In this document: in pieces, positions 8,756 to 19,833 of the stretch
How the letters are laid out: every line of letters begins with the position of its first letter
Numbering within the stretch: position 1 is the first letter of the stretch
NCBI RefSeq assembly: GCF_007002745.1
Contig: NZ_SGNY01000009.1
Location: 124,001 to 188,000 of the forward strand
DNA from: Martinezella rhizogenes
Lineage (GTDB): Bacteria > Pseudomonadota > Alphaproteobacteria > Rhizobiales > Rhizobiaceae
DNA length: 64,000 nucleotides
Direction of reading: 5' to 3'
The notes under the pieces: model-generated
What the model saw: only the letters and a program-made list of their open reading frames with translations
Told to the model about the DNA's origin: nothing
The model's database searches: none
Position numbers and translations under genes: made by a program

Positions 8756-9546
8756 CGCAGCAGGGTTTCAAAGGCGCAAGCCTGTTTCTGTGGCTGATGG
8801 CGCTCATCATGATATCGCCGCTGCTGGCGACGATGTTGAATGCGGTGGCGACCGACTGGTCCGGAACCCTGCTGCCGGCCGGGCTGACGGCGGATAATTT
8901 CGTCACCATCCTGTCGGACCCGCGTTTCCATGCGGCTTTGCTGCGCTCCACGCTGGTTGCCGCAGCCGCCCTGACGATCGCGACCCTCATCATCGTCCCG
9001 GCGGTCGTTTCCGCCCATATCTACTGGCCTTCACTTGACCGCTGGTTCGCCCGGCTGGTGATCTTGCCCTATGCCGCACCCGGCATCATTCTGGTGGTCG
9101 GTTATCTCAGGATATTTTCCGCCCCGCCGCTGCAGATCGGCGGCTCACCGCTGGTACTGGTGTTGACCTATGTGCCGCTCTGCTTTTCGATGTTTTACAT
9201 CGCCGTGAAGAACGGCCTGCGCAACCTCGACATCAACGAGATTCTGGATGCCGGCCGGCTGATCGGCGCGAGCGATCTCGCCATTCTGCGACGCGTCGTC
9301 CTGCCCAGCATCCTGCCGTCCATCGCGGTTGCCATCGTGCTGAATTTCGCGACGCTGTTCAGCGAATTCGTCTACGCCAAGATGCTGGTCGGCGGCAATT
9401 TCGAAACCCTGCAAATGTACATGTTCGCCCAGCGCAGCCTCAGCGGCCGCATCACCAGCGTCATCGTCATTCTTTATTTCCTGCTCATCCTTGCCTTTAC
9501 CCTGATCGCCTTTCGGATGGTCCGGGAAACGGAGCGTGCATCATGA
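8752..9546 (+). CDS. ABC importer permease, second subunit
   Basis: A 264-residue membrane protein with about six membrane segments and an EAA-type loop (DAGRLIGASDLAILRRVVLP) around residues 168-187. The start is set by the ATGA overlap with the upstream permease; longer in-frame extensions run through that gene and are not real. Together the two permeases form the channel of the organophosphorus importer. Confidence 0.9.
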   Translation: MTQQGFKGASLFLWLMALIMISPLLATMLNAVATDWSGTLLPAGLTADNFVTILSDPRFHAALLRSTLVAAAALTIATLIIVPAVVSAHIYWPSLDRWFARLVILPYAAPGIILVVGYLRIFSAPPLQIGGSPLVLVLTYVPLCFSMFYIAVKNGLRNLDINEILDAGRLIGASDLAILRRVVLPSILPSIAVAIVLNFATLFSEFVYAKMLVGGNFETLQMYMFAQRSLSGRITSVIVILYFLLILAFTLIAFRMVRETERAS

Positions 9547-10544
9547 CCCATCTCGCGATCCATAATATCAGCGCCATTTATGGCAACGCTACCGTTCTCG
9601 ACGCCATCGAGCTTGGCATCGACACGGGTGAAATGCATGTGCTGCTGGGGCCGTCCGGCTGCGGCAAGACGACATTGCTGCGCTCCATCGCCGGCCTCGT
9701 TTCGCCTTCGTCCGGATCGATCACGCTGGACGGCCGGCGCATCGATACCCTGCCGCCGAAGGATCGCGGCATCGGCATGGTGTTCCAGCATTATGCGCTT
9801 TTTCCAAACATGACAGTGCGGCAGAACCTCGCTTTCGGTCTTGAACAGCGCCGGCTGGCAAAAAAGACCATCGACGACAAGGTCTCCGCCGCGCTCGAAA
9901 CCGTTTCTCTCAGCGACCGCGCCGACCGGCGGCCGCACCAACTCTCCGGCGGCCAGAAACAGCGCGTGGCGCTCGCCCGTGCGCTGGTGCTCGAACCCAA
10001 GCTGCTTCTGCTGGACGAACCGCTTTCCGCACTCGATGCCCAGATTCGCAAGCGCCTGCGTGACGAGTTGAAACGCATTCAGCGTGAAAGTGGCCTCACC
10101 AGCATCCTCGTCACCCATGATCAGGACGAGGCCCTGTCGCTGGGCGACCGCATATCAGTGATGAATGCCGGCCGCATCGCCCAGACCGCGTCGCCGCAGG
10201 AGCTTTATTATCGGCCGGCCGACCTGTTCGTCGCCGGTTTCATCGGTGACGCCAACATCATCACCGCCGAAGACATGTCACGCATCACCGGCAACCGCTT
10301 CGAGCGGACCTGCATCATCCCGCCGCATGCCTTCACGATCGGCAATGCGGCGGACGGAAATGGCGTGGCCTTCACCGCCGAGGTGAAAGACATCAGCATC
10401 GTCGGCCCCACCGTCCGTTATCAGCTGGATGCGGCCGGCGTGGCGCTTAAGGTCGAACATGCGAGCGCGCAGGATGCGCTTTACCCGCCGCCCGGCCAGC
10501 GCATTACCCTTACCGTCGCCGAACGTCAGCTGCATTACATCTGA
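9543..10544 (+). CDS. ABC importer ATPase of the organophosphorus system
   Basis: A 333-residue cytoplasmic ATPase of the Fbp/Pot/Phn type. Walker A GPSGCGKTT is near residue 36, signature LSGGQKQRVALARAL near 137, Walker B LLLLDEPLSALD near 157, and a TOBE-like C-terminal regulatory domain follows residue 240. ATGA overlap with the preceding permease. It is the last gene of the 5975-10544 operon, followed by a hairpin shared with the convergent LysR gene. Confidence 0.93.
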   Translation: MTHLAIHNISAIYGNATVLDAIELGIDTGEMHVLLGPSGCGKTTLLRSIAGLVSPSSGSITLDGRRIDTLPPKDRGIGMVFQHYALFPNMTVRQNLAFGLEQRRLAKKTIDDKVSAALETVSLSDRADRRPHQLSGGQKQRVALARALVLEPKLLLLDEPLSALDAQIRKRLRDELKRIQRESGLTSILVTHDQDEALSLGDRISVMNAGRIAQTASPQELYYRPADLFVAGFIGDANIITAEDMSRITGNRFERTCIIPPHAFTIGNAADGNGVAFTAEVKDISIVGPTVRYQLDAAGVALKVEHASAQDALYPPPGQRITLTVAERQLHYI

Positions 10545-10559
10545 CCAAAGCGACACCAC

Positions 10560-10583
10560 ATGGCGGCGATCCCCCGCCGCCAT
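10560..10583. terminator. Bidirectional hairpin between convergent genes
   Basis: ATGGCGGCG, a 6-nt loop, and CGCCGCCAT make a perfect 9-bp stem in the 105-bp gap between the convergent ABC ATPase and LysR genes. No T-run follows on either side, so the mechanism may not be classical intrinsic termination. Confidence 0.55.
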
Positions 10584-10649
10584 GCGTCAATCTGGAGACG
10601 AGGCCTTGCGCCCATCCTGGGTGGACGCGGATTTGGCCAGTGTCGAGAC

Positions 10650-11549
10650 CTAGAGAAGCTGCCGCCTCAGCAGGGCTTCCAGCCAGTCCGCAAAGACCTG
10701 CAATCGCCGCGACAGATGCCGGCGATGCGGATAAAGCAGCGTCATCGGCATCGGTTCGGCTCGATGGGCGGGCATGACCTCGACCAGTTCGCCGTTCTCG
10801 ATATGCGGCCTGACATCATAAGCCGGTATCTGGATCAAGCCGAGACCGGCCAGACAGCAGGCAATATAGGCCTCGGCATTGTTGACGGTGACGCGGCCAC
10901 GCATGGAAACCGAATGCAGCGCCTCGCCTTCGAGCCATTCCCAGTTTTCCACGCGCCCGCTGGAGGGCGACGCATAATTGACGGCCCAGTGGCGGGAAAG
11001 ATCATGGGGAAGCTGCGGCGTACCGTGACGCTCGATATAGGCGGGGCTGGCGACATTGATCAGCTGCAGCTTGCCGATCGGCCTTGCGATGAGACCGGAA
11101 TCGCTGAGCGGACCAACGCGCAGCACACAATCGATATTGTCCTCCACCAGATCGACAGCCCGGTCCGTTACGCCAAGACTGATGTCGATCTGCGGGTAAA
11201 GATCGAGAAACTCCGGCAGGGCGGGTGCGATGACAAGGCGGCCGATCCGGCCCGGCACATCGATCCGCAGCCGCCCCGAGGGTTGCGCCGCGCTCTGCCG
11301 GAACAGGTTTTCCGCATCTTCGACATCGGCGATCAGCCGCTGGCACCGGTCGTAAAAAGCCGATCCATCCTCGGTTGGAGAGACCTTGCGCGTGGTGCGG
11401 TTGAGCAGGCGGGCGCCGACGCGTGCCTCCAGCTCCTGCACCGCCGCCGAAACCGAGGAGCGCGGAATGCCAAGCGTATCGGCGGCCCGCGTGAAACTCG
11501 TGCAGTCTACGACGCGCGCGAAGATACGGAACAGGTCGATGCGATCCAA
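10650..11549 (-). CDS. LysR-family transcriptional regulator
   Basis: A 299-residue regulator starting LDRIDLFRIFARVV, the usual LysR N terminus, with the winged helix in residues 1-60 (SFTRAADTLGIPRSSVSAAV) and a periplasmic-binding-like effector domain after residue 90. The start chosen is a TTG preceded by GAAGGAT; another TTG 33 bases upstream would add eleven residues but has no ribosome site. It diverges from the SDR gene at 11686 and probably regulates it. The effector is not known. Confidence 0.9.
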   Translation of the reverse strand: MDRIDLFRIFARVVDCTSFTRAADTLGIPRSSVSAAVQELEARVGARLLNRTTRKVSPTEDGSAFYDRCQRLIADVEDAENLFRQSAAQPSGRLRIDVPGRIGRLVIAPALPEFLDLYPQIDISLGVTDRAVDLVEDNIDCVLRVGPLSDSGLIARPIGKLQLINVASPAYIERHGTPQLPHDLSRHWAVNYASPSSGRVENWEWLEGEALHSVSMRGRVTVNNAEAYIACCLAGLGLIQIPAYDVRPHIENGELVEVMPAHRAEPMPMTLLYPHRRHLSRRLQVFADWLEALLRRQLL

Positions 11550-11685
11550 CGGACATCCTTCACTGTGCGGATTTTCTGACAAGTCATATCAGAATGGCGG
11601 CCTTTATCGCGCAATTCTAGACGATATCCTTGTGACATGAAAGCGCGGCAGTCATCGCTGCGCACCGGCAAAGGAGGCCAACCCC

Positions 11686-12459
11686 ATGACCGATCATTCC
11701 ATCAAAGGTAAAACAGTCATCATCGCCGGCGGCGCGAAAAACCTCGGCGGGCTGATCGCACGCGATTTTGCCAGCCAGGGCGCAGGCGCAATCGCCATCC
11801 ACTATAACAGCCCCGCCACAAAGGCTGATGCCGAGGCAACCGTGGCGGCCGTGAAGGCAGCCGGCGCGGAGGCCGTTGCCCTTCAGGCCGATCTGACCAC
11901 AGCTGGCGCGGTCGAAAAACTGTTTGCCGATGCCGTCGCCGCCATCGGCCGGCCGGATATCGCCATCAACACGGTCGGCAAGGTGCTGAAGAAACCGATC
12001 CTCGAAACATCGGAAGCCGAATATGACGAGATGACCGCCGTCAACGCCAAGTCCGCCTTCTTTTTCCTCCAGCAGGCCGGCCGCCACGTCAATGACAATG
12101 GCAAGATCTGCACCCTCGTTACCTCCCTGCTTGGAGCATTCACGCCGTTTTACGCCAGCTATGCCGGTACCAAGGCGCCGGTGGAACACTTCACCCGCAC
12201 CGCCGCCAAGGAATTCGGCGAACGTGGCATCTCGGTGACGGCGATCGGTCCCGGACCGATGGACACGCCGTTTTTCTACGGTCAGGAGACGCCGGAAGCA
12301 CAGGCCTATCACAGGAGCGCAGCGGCACTCTCCGGCTTCTCGAAGACCGGCCTTACCGATATCGAGGACATCGTTCCCTATATCCGCTTCCTCGTTACCG
12401 ACGGCTGGTGGATGACGGGGCAGACCATTCTGGTCAATGGCGGTTACACCACCAAATAA
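11686..12459 (+). CDS. Short-chain dehydrogenase/reductase
   Basis: A 257-residue classical SDR with a modified cofactor loop (GGAKNLGG at about residues 14-21 instead of TGxxxGxG), an NNAG-equivalent INTVGK, and the catalytic Ser/Tyr/Lys in TSLLGAF and YAGTK near residue 160. It is preceded by AAGGAGG and followed by a strong terminator, so it is a single-gene unit under the divergent LysR. The oxidised or reduced substrate cannot be read from sequence. Confidence 0.88.
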   Translation: MTDHSIKGKTVIIAGGAKNLGGLIARDFASQGAGAIAIHYNSPATKADAEATVAAVKAAGAEAVALQADLTTAGAVEKLFADAVAAIGRPDIAINTVGKVLKKPILETSEAEYDEMTAVNAKSAFFFLQQAGRHVNDNGKICTLVTSLLGAFTPFYASYAGTKAPVEHFTRTAAKEFGERGISVTAIGPGPMDTPFFYGQETPEAQAYHRSAAALSGFSKTGLTDIEDIVPYIRFLVTDGWWMTGQTILVNGGYTTK

Positions 12460-12485
12460 CCCCGGTCGATCTTCTTTGATGTTGT

Positions 12486-12524
12486 GGTGGCGAAGCGCGC
12501 AGGCGTTTTCGCCACCTTTCTTTT
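12486..12524 (+). terminator. Intrinsic terminator of the SDR gene
   Basis: GGTGGCGAA (12486-12494) pairs with TTCGCCACC (12508-12516), and TTTCTTTT follows. It lies 26 bases after the SDR stop codon: a textbook rho-independent terminator. Confidence 0.85.
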
Positions 12525-12570
12525 GGCGGGTATGATCAATTTCGACGGCTGAGGAACCATAAAAAGACGC

Positions 12571-12605
12571 CTGTCATATGGCCTGCATGAATATACCGAT
12601 ATAAA
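12571..12605 (+). promoter_or_regulatory. Candidate Pho box and -10 before the orphan exported protein
   Basis: CTGTCAT (12571-12577, perfect 7-mer), ATGG, then CCTGCAT (4 of 7) has the 11-bp Pho-box period; TATAAA follows at 12600-12605. The second repeat is poor and the -10 spacing is 11 rather than 8, so this is only a candidate. Confidence 0.35.
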
Positions 12606-12645
12606 ACTCCCCCATCCTGTTGACGGAGCCATTAGGGGGAAGCGG

Positions 12646-13524
12646 ATGAATTCAGGGCGTCGCGGTGTTCTCGCTTTTTTGGGCAGCCTTGTTCTGGGCG
12701 CGCCATCCCTCGGCAAAGCAGCAAGCAAATCATCGGCCTTTGCCGAATCCCGGTCCGAATATAAGCCCCGGCATGTTCTGTGTTTCCTCGGAACAGAAAA
12801 AGGTCTGGCAGCGCTCCAACAAAGCGCCCGCACCGCAGTCGACACATTTGCTGGCGATTTCAGTATCGATGAGGAATATTCGCAGGATGAACCGGACGAC
12901 CGGATGGAGCGATCCTTCAATGTCTGCTGGGATCGTGTTGACCCGGACACCTATCAGGAGGCCGACGAAGAGGCGGTCGCTGGACACGGCTCGGTTCTTT
13001 ATGTGCTTGGCCCGTCGATGGACGCGGAAAATGCGGTCACGACATCGGCCAAGGCCCTGCAGTTCGTGCAACATATGCTTGACCACGGCGCCATCGCCGT
13101 CAAAGGCGAAAGCGCAGGCGTTGCGCATGGAGCACGGCGCTGGAAAGAGCTTTTCGAGCAGTCGCGCAGCGACGCCGCCGCCGGTGATCTGCTGGCGCTC
13201 GCGAGAACCTGCCGTCTCGCTTTTGCACGCCGACCGATCGGCGACGATGCCAACGGCATGGCAAGCGTCGGATTTCATCTGGTCGGGCTGCCTGATATCG
13301 AGGTGGGCTTTATCCGGAAAGACGAAAACCTGCCGTCAACCAATCCGGAGCAATTGAAGATCGCCGCGCTGATGGACGATATTGCCGATCAGATGGCGCG
13401 CGATGGTGTGGAAACGACAGTAACGGCTCATAATGCCACCCTGTCCAATGACATGCGGTATGAGGACGATAGTTACAAATTTAATCCGTTCGGCGTCGTG
13501 AGCATTCAAGACTACAAACTCTGA
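12646..13524 (+). CDS. Exported protein of unknown function
   Basis: A 292-residue protein I do not recognise with confidence. The N terminus MNSGRRGVLAFLGSLVLGAP resembles a Tat or Sec signal with cleavage near GKAAS (residue 26). The mature part is acidic and mixed alpha/beta with no membrane segment. The stretch ALQFVQHMLDHGAIAVKGES recalls DUF4261-type proteins but this is a weak impression. AGGGGGAAGCGG just before the ATG supports the start. It is monocistronic, between a terminator and a convergent LacI gene, with a possible Pho box upstream. Confidence 0.75.
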   Translation: MNSGRRGVLAFLGSLVLGAPSLGKAASKSSAFAESRSEYKPRHVLCFLGTEKGLAALQQSARTAVDTFAGDFSIDEEYSQDEPDDRMERSFNVCWDRVDPDTYQEADEEAVAGHGSVLYVLGPSMDAENAVTTSAKALQFVQHMLDHGAIAVKGESAGVAHGARRWKELFEQSRSDAAAGDLLALARTCRLAFARRPIGDDANGMASVGFHLVGLPDIEVGFIRKDENLPSTNPEQLKIAALMDDIADQMARDGVETTVTAHNATLSNDMRYEDDSYKFNPFGVVSIQDYKL

Positions 13525-13580
13525 CATGGAGGCGAGCCGCCGCTACCGATGCTATCGCCCTGATGCCCGGGTGCGAGCGC

Positions 13581-14609
13581 CTAAGGGGCAAGATCACTCT
13601 CTCCCGCCACAAGCTGCATTGGCCAGATGCAATGGCGGGCCTGATCGGGATAGAAAGGCGCAAAGGCCGGCATGGTCGATAAAAGCGTCTGGGCGACTGT
13701 TACGCCAAGATCATGCAGCGACATGCGAAAACTGGTCAAGCGCGGCTCCAGAAACTGGCCGCGCGGGCCGTCGCGAAAACCGATGACGGCGAGATCGCGC
13801 CCCGGTTTGAGGCCGACTTCGGCAAGCCGCCGATAAAGACCAACCGCCATCAACTCATAGATCAGCACGATGGCTGTCGGCCGCGGTCGCATCTGCAGCC
13901 ACTCACTGGCGGCATGATATCCGCCCTGCTCGCTCGATTTTGTCCGGATAACCAGAGACGGATCGTATGTTATGCCGTTTTCCTCGAGGGCGCGTTTATA
14001 GGCCTCCAGAAAGACATAACCGAGATTGATGTCGTTATCGGCTGCCGCCACAGCAATGGTACGATGACCTGCGGCCACCAACCGGTTGACGGCGCTTTTC
14101 GCCACGCCTTCGAAATCGAGATCGATCCAGGCATGGTCCGTGCTGGACGAGGTGCGGCCGAGCGCCACAAAAGGCAGACGGGTCTGTTTCAGGAAATCAA
14201 CACGCTTGTCGATCCGACGGGTCGAGGAAATGATCATCGCGTCAACCATGCGGCGCGCCACCATGCGCTTCAGATATTCGTCCGGATCTTCCTCGCCCGG
14301 ACAGGGAAGAACGATCAGATCGAGATTGTGGCCGGAAAACACGCTTTGCAGGCCATCCGTCACGCCCATGAAGAAGTTGTCGGAATTCTCCACCGTCTGC
14401 GCGTCGCTGCCGGTCATCAGGCCGATGACATTGGTGGTGCCTTGCCGCAGGCTGCGACCCGATTGATTGGCGACATAACCAAGCTTTTCCGCCGCTTCCA
14501 GAACGCGACGGCGCGTTTCCTCGTTCACATCGGGCTTGCCGTTCAGGGCACGGGAAACGGTGCCTATCGATATCTCCAGATAATCGGCAAGCTGACGGAT
14601 TCCTTTCAT
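13581..14609 (-). CDS. LacI-family transcriptional repressor
   Basis: A 342-residue LacI/GalR regulator. Its HTH and hinge (GIRQLADYLEISIGTVSRAL, then RRRVLEAAEKLGYVANQSGR) fill residues 2-60 and a sugar-binding periplasmic-type domain follows. GGGAGGGG stands just before the ATG at 14609; the open frame extends further upstream, but that extension would cross the operator and lacks homology to the family N terminus. It diverges from the sugar catabolism/import operon starting at 14749, with a perfect LacI-type palindrome in the gap. Confidence 0.93.
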   Translation of the reverse strand: MKGIRQLADYLEISIGTVSRALNGKPDVNEETRRRVLEAAEKLGYVANQSGRSLRQGTTNVIGLMTGSDAQTVENSDNFFMGVTDGLQSVFSGHNLDLIVLPCPGEEDPDEYLKRMVARRMVDAMIISSTRRIDKRVDFLKQTRLPFVALGRTSSSTDHAWIDLDFEGVAKSAVNRLVAAGHRTIAVAAADNDINLGYVFLEAYKRALEENGITYDPSLVIRTKSSEQGGYHAASEWLQMRPRPTAIVLIYELMAVGLYRRLAEVGLKPGRDLAVIGFRDGPRGQFLEPRLTSFRMSLHDLGVTVAQTLLSTMPAFAPFYPDQARHCIWPMQLVAGESDLAP

Positions 14610-14658
14610 GCATTCCCCTCCCAAACCGGATGCGCAATCAACGCGCCCCTTTACGGTC

Positions 14659-14703
14659 TTGACATATCTAACATCATCGTCATAGTCTCGTAAACGTTTA
14701 CGA
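14659..14703 (+). promoter_or_regulatory. Promoter with overlapping perfect LacI operator
   Basis: TTGACA (14659-14664), a 16-bp spacer and CATAGT (14681-14686) form a sigma-70 promoter. Immediately downstream, TCGTAAACGTTTACGA (14688-14703) is a perfect 16-bp palindrome with the central CG of LacI-family operators. Binding there would block initiation of the sugar operon; the adjacent LacI protein is the obvious ligand. Confidence 0.8.
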
Positions 14704-14748
14704 CGCTTTGCGCAAAGAGGAGTTTGCGAAAGAGTCCGGGGAGATGAG

Positions 14749-15783
14749 ATGACATTCAACGCCGTTTTATGCGGGTGCGGAGCCATGGCCAAAGGCTGGC
14801 TGCGCGCCATTCAATCCACGCCGGAAATCGCCGGCGCGATCAGGATCGCCGGGCTGGTTGATCTGAACGAGGGCACGGCCCGCGCACTTGCCGAAGAATT
14901 CGGGCTGGTGGACGCGGTCATCGGCACCGATCTCCGTGAGGTGCTGGCGCAAACAAAAGCAGACATATTATTTGACGTCGTCATTCCGCAGGCGCGCTTT
15001 GCCGTGGTCGCGGCAGGCCTCGAGGCCGGGTGCCATGTGCTCAGCGAAAAGCCGCTTGCAGCATCGATGGAAGAGGCGGGGAGCTTGGTGGAACTGGCCA
15101 AAAACGCCGGAAAAGTCCACGCGGTGGTGCAAAATCGGCGGTTCGTGGCGGGTATTCGGCGGCTACGACGCGCCGTGGAAGACGGCATCATTGGTGATCT
15201 GACGGCCATTCATTGTGATTTTTTCCTTGGCCCCCATTTCGGCGGCTTCCGTGAAGAGATGAAGAACGTCCTGCTTCTCGACATGGCGATCCATACCTTT
15301 GACGCAGCCCGTTTTGTCGCCAATGAAAAGCCCCTCTCCGTCTTTTGCGTGGAAAAAAACCCGGCCGGTTCCTGGTATGCCCACGGGGCAAGCGCCAATG
15401 CCATTTTTGAGTTCTCCAACGATGTGGTCTTCACCTATCGTGGCTCCTGGTGCGCCGAAGGTGAAAGAACCAGCTGGGAAGCCCGCTGGCGGCTGATCGG
15501 CTCGAAGGGAATGATCCTCTGGGATGGTGAAGACGGTTTCTCGGCTTCTGTGGCGGGCGATGAACAGGGCCTCTTGCGAGGCTTCACGACCGTAAACGTT
15601 TCTGATGCCGTTTCTGAACGGGATACACGCGGCCACGCCAGCGTCATTCTGTCATTCCTGGAGTCCATCCGCACCGGCCGGATGCCGGAGACAGCCTCTT
15701 TCGACAACATCAACAGCCTTGCCATGGTGATCGGCGCGATTGAAAGCGCCCGCCTTGGTCAGCGTGTTTCCATTGCAGCATAA
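14749..15783 (+). CDS. Gfo/Idh/MocA-family NAD(P)-dependent oxidoreductase
   Basis: A 344-residue dehydrogenase. The N-terminal Rossmann motif CGCGAMAKG is at residues 8-16 and the family EKP motif (LSEKPLAAS) near residue 99; the C-terminal half is the alpha/beta substrate domain with GxxxDMAIHTFD-type residues near 180. Such enzymes oxidise inositols, aldoses or amino-sugar derivatives. As the first gene of an operon with a TIM-barrel isomerase and CUT1 importer, it likely starts catabolism of the imported sugar. A second operator-like CGTAAACGTTTC sits inside its 3' part. Confidence 0.9.
   Translation: MTFNAVLCGCGAMAKGWLRAIQSTPEIAGAIRIAGLVDLNEGTARALAEEFGLVDAVIGTDLREVLAQTKADILFDVVIPQARFAVVAAGLEAGCHVLSEKPLAASMEEAGSLVELAKNAGKVHAVVQNRRFVAGIRRLRRAVEDGIIGDLTAIHCDFFLGPHFGGFREEMKNVLLLDMAIHTFDAARFVANEKPLSVFCVEKNPAGSWYAHGASANAIFEFSNDVVFTYRGSWCAEGERTSWEARWRLIGSKGMILWDGEDGFSASVAGDEQGLLRGFTTVNVSDAVSERDTRGHASVILSFLESIRTGRMPETASFDNINSLAMVIGAIESARLGQRVSIAA
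15591..15602. promoter_or_regulatory. Internal operator-like copy within the dehydrogenase gene
   Basis: CGTAAACGTTTC repeats most of the upstream LacI operator core about 900 bp downstream, inside coding sequence. Auxiliary intragenic operators exist for LacI, but a chance match is also possible. Confidence 0.35.
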
Positions 15784-15795
15784 GGACTGAAAGAC

Positions 15796-17993
<2,198 letters not shown>

Positions 17994-18047
17994 TTGGATG
18001 GACGGGCGAGCGGAATGTCCGACGCCCATCCGCAGGGTTCCTCCCGG

Positions 18048-18083
18048 TGGGGTCGCCTGTCGCAAAATGCGGCGGCGGCCCCA
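18048..18083 (+). terminator. Intercistronic stem-loop after the sugar-binding protein gene
   Basis: TGGGGTCGCC (18048-18057) pairs with GGCGGCCCCA (18074-18083) with one G-U pair, 55 bases after the binding-protein stop codon. No T-run follows, so it more likely stabilises or attenuates than fully terminates. A second, bulged hairpin around 17997-18031 is adjacent. Confidence 0.5.
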
Positions 18084-18106
18084 AGCGGAGCTTGCGAGGA
18101 TGTTTC

Positions 18107-19009
18107 ATGAAAAAACTGTTTTCCAGCGTCAGTGACGGTCGCGGTTTCGACATCGTCCTTGTCGCCCTGCCCTTGGGCTTCCTGTTCGTCATGGCGGGTC
18201 TGCCGCTCATCTACAACATTGTTATGAGCTTTCAAGAAGTCGACATGTTCAGCCTGGGCACCTTCGTGCGCCCGTTTGTCGGTTTCAAGAATTACGTAGA
18301 TCTGTTCCGGCAGCCGGAAACCCTACCGATCCTGATGAACACCGTCACCTTCGTGGTCGCCTCGATTGCCGGGCAATTCGCCATCGGTTTCGGTCTGGCG
18401 CTGTTCTTCTGGGTGAATTTTCCCGGCGCCACCTGGCTGCGCGGCCTGTTCCTCGTGTCCTGGGTCATGCCCGGCCTCGTCGTCGGCGCCATCTGGAACT
18501 GGATACTGTCCGGCGATTTCGGTGTGCTGAATTTCTTCCTGCGGGAAAGCGGCCTGATTTCAGGCAATATCTTCTGGCGTTCGGATGCCAGCTTTTCACT
18601 CTGGGCCGTCGTCATCGCCAATGTCTGGCTCGGCACCTCCTTCAACATGATCCTGCTTTCCGTCGGTCTTGCCTCAATCCCCGGCGATCTTTACGAGGCG
18701 GCGGAGCTGGACGGGGCGAACGCCTGGCAACGCTTCTACACCATCACCCTGCCGATGATGCGCTCCACCATCGGCGCGATCGTCTCGCTCGGGCTGATCT
18801 TTACCCTGCAGCAATTCGATCTTTTTGCCGCCATTACCGATGGCGGGCCGAACAACAGCTCCAACGTGGCGCAATATTGGGCCTGGGACCTGTCGTTCCG
18901 GCAATATGATTTCGGCAAGGGCGCAACGATCTCCGTCATCATGATCGTCTTCGTCATGCTGGCTTCCATCGTTTATGTGCGTTCCACACGGCATGAGGTG
19001 CGCGGATGA
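18107..19009 (+). CDS. CUT1-type sugar ABC permease, MalF-like
   Basis: A 300-residue inner-membrane protein with about six membrane segments and the EAA loop (YEAAELDGANAWQRFYTITLP) near residues 195-215. The start at 18107 is favoured by its KK-hydrophobic N terminus and GAGGA upstream; the open frame extends 60 bases into the stem-loop region. It overlaps the next permease by ATGA. Confidence 0.92.
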   Translation: MKKLFSSVSDGRGFDIVLVALPLGFLFVMAGLPLIYNIVMSFQEVDMFSLGTFVRPFVGFKNYVDLFRQPETLPILMNTVTFVVASIAGQFAIGFGLALFFWVNFPGATWLRGLFLVSWVMPGLVVGAIWNWILSGDFGVLNFFLRESGLISGNIFWRSDASFSLWAVVIANVWLGTSFNMILLSVGLASIPGDLYEAAELDGANAWQRFYTITLPMMRSTIGAIVSLGLIFTLQQFDLFAAITDGGPNNSSNVAQYWAWDLSFRQYDFGKGATISVIMIVFVMLASIVYVRSTRHEVRG

Positions 19010-19833
19010 GCACCACCAACCGCAATCGCCTGATGCTGGCAATCGCCATCGTGCTCGCCATCATCTACCTCTTCCCGCTTTACTGGATGTATCTGACCTC
19101 GCTCAAAAGCGGCTCGGAAATGTTCGCCAACCCGCCCGGCTTCTGGCCGACAGACCCGCAATGGCAAACCTATGCCTATGTCTGGCAAAGCCGCAACATG
19201 GGCCGATATCTGTGGAATTCGGTGCTGATCGCCTCCGGCGCTGTGCTGTTGATCACCATTCTCGGTGTCGGTTGCGCCTATGTGCTGGCGCGGTATCGCA
19301 ATGTCTGGGTGGATACCGGTCTGTTCCTCATCCTCATGCTGCAGGTTCTGCCGGCATCGCTGATGATCACACCGATCTTCGTCGGCTTCTCGCAATTCGG
19401 GCTTCTGGATTATCCGCGTCTGTCGGTCATCCTCGCTATTGCCGCAAAAAGCATGCCCTTCTTCGTGGTCCTTGTGCGCGCCACCTTCATGGCCGTGCCG
19501 CAGGAGCTGGAAGAGGCGGCGCTGGTGGACGGCAATTCCCGCGTCGGCGCATTTTTCAACATCGTGCTGCCGCTTGCCAGAAACGGCATTCTCGTCAGCG
19601 CCATCCTCATCTTCATGCAGGCATTCGGCGAATTCGTCTATTCGAAATCGATGATACAGGCGGCCGAATTGCAGCCCGCCAGCGTCGGCCTCAATTCCTT
19701 CATGGGCCCTAATACCAGCGAATGGAACAACATCATGGCCTATGCGACCATGTATGTGACGCCCATTCTCGCCCTCTTCATTCTCTTGCAGCGCCGCATC
19801 GTTTCCGGCCTGACCTCAGGAGCACTCAAATGA
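19006..19833 (+). CDS. CUT1-type sugar ABC permease, MalG-like
   Basis: A 275-residue membrane protein with six predicted segments and the EAA loop (EEAALVDGNSRVGAFFNIVLP) near residues 168-188. ATGA overlaps at both ends couple it to the MalF-like permease and the ATPase. Confidence 0.93.
   Translation: MSTTNRNRLMLAIAIVLAIIYLFPLYWMYLTSLKSGSEMFANPPGFWPTDPQWQTYAYVWQSRNMGRYLWNSVLIASGAVLLITILGVGCAYVLARYRNVWVDTGLFLILMLQVLPASLMITPIFVGFSQFGLLDYPRLSVILAIAAKSMPFFVVLVRATFMAVPQELEEAALVDGNSRVGAFFNIVLPLARNGILVSAILIFMQAFGEFVYSKSMIQAAELQPASVGLNSFMGPNTSEWNNIMAYATMYVTPILALFILLQRRIVSGLTSGALK

Noticed and set aside
10560..11579. 339-codon plus-strand frame opposite the LysR gene
   Set aside because: Starts inside the terminator hairpin and mirrors the LysR coding sequence; no ribosome site and no recognisable product.
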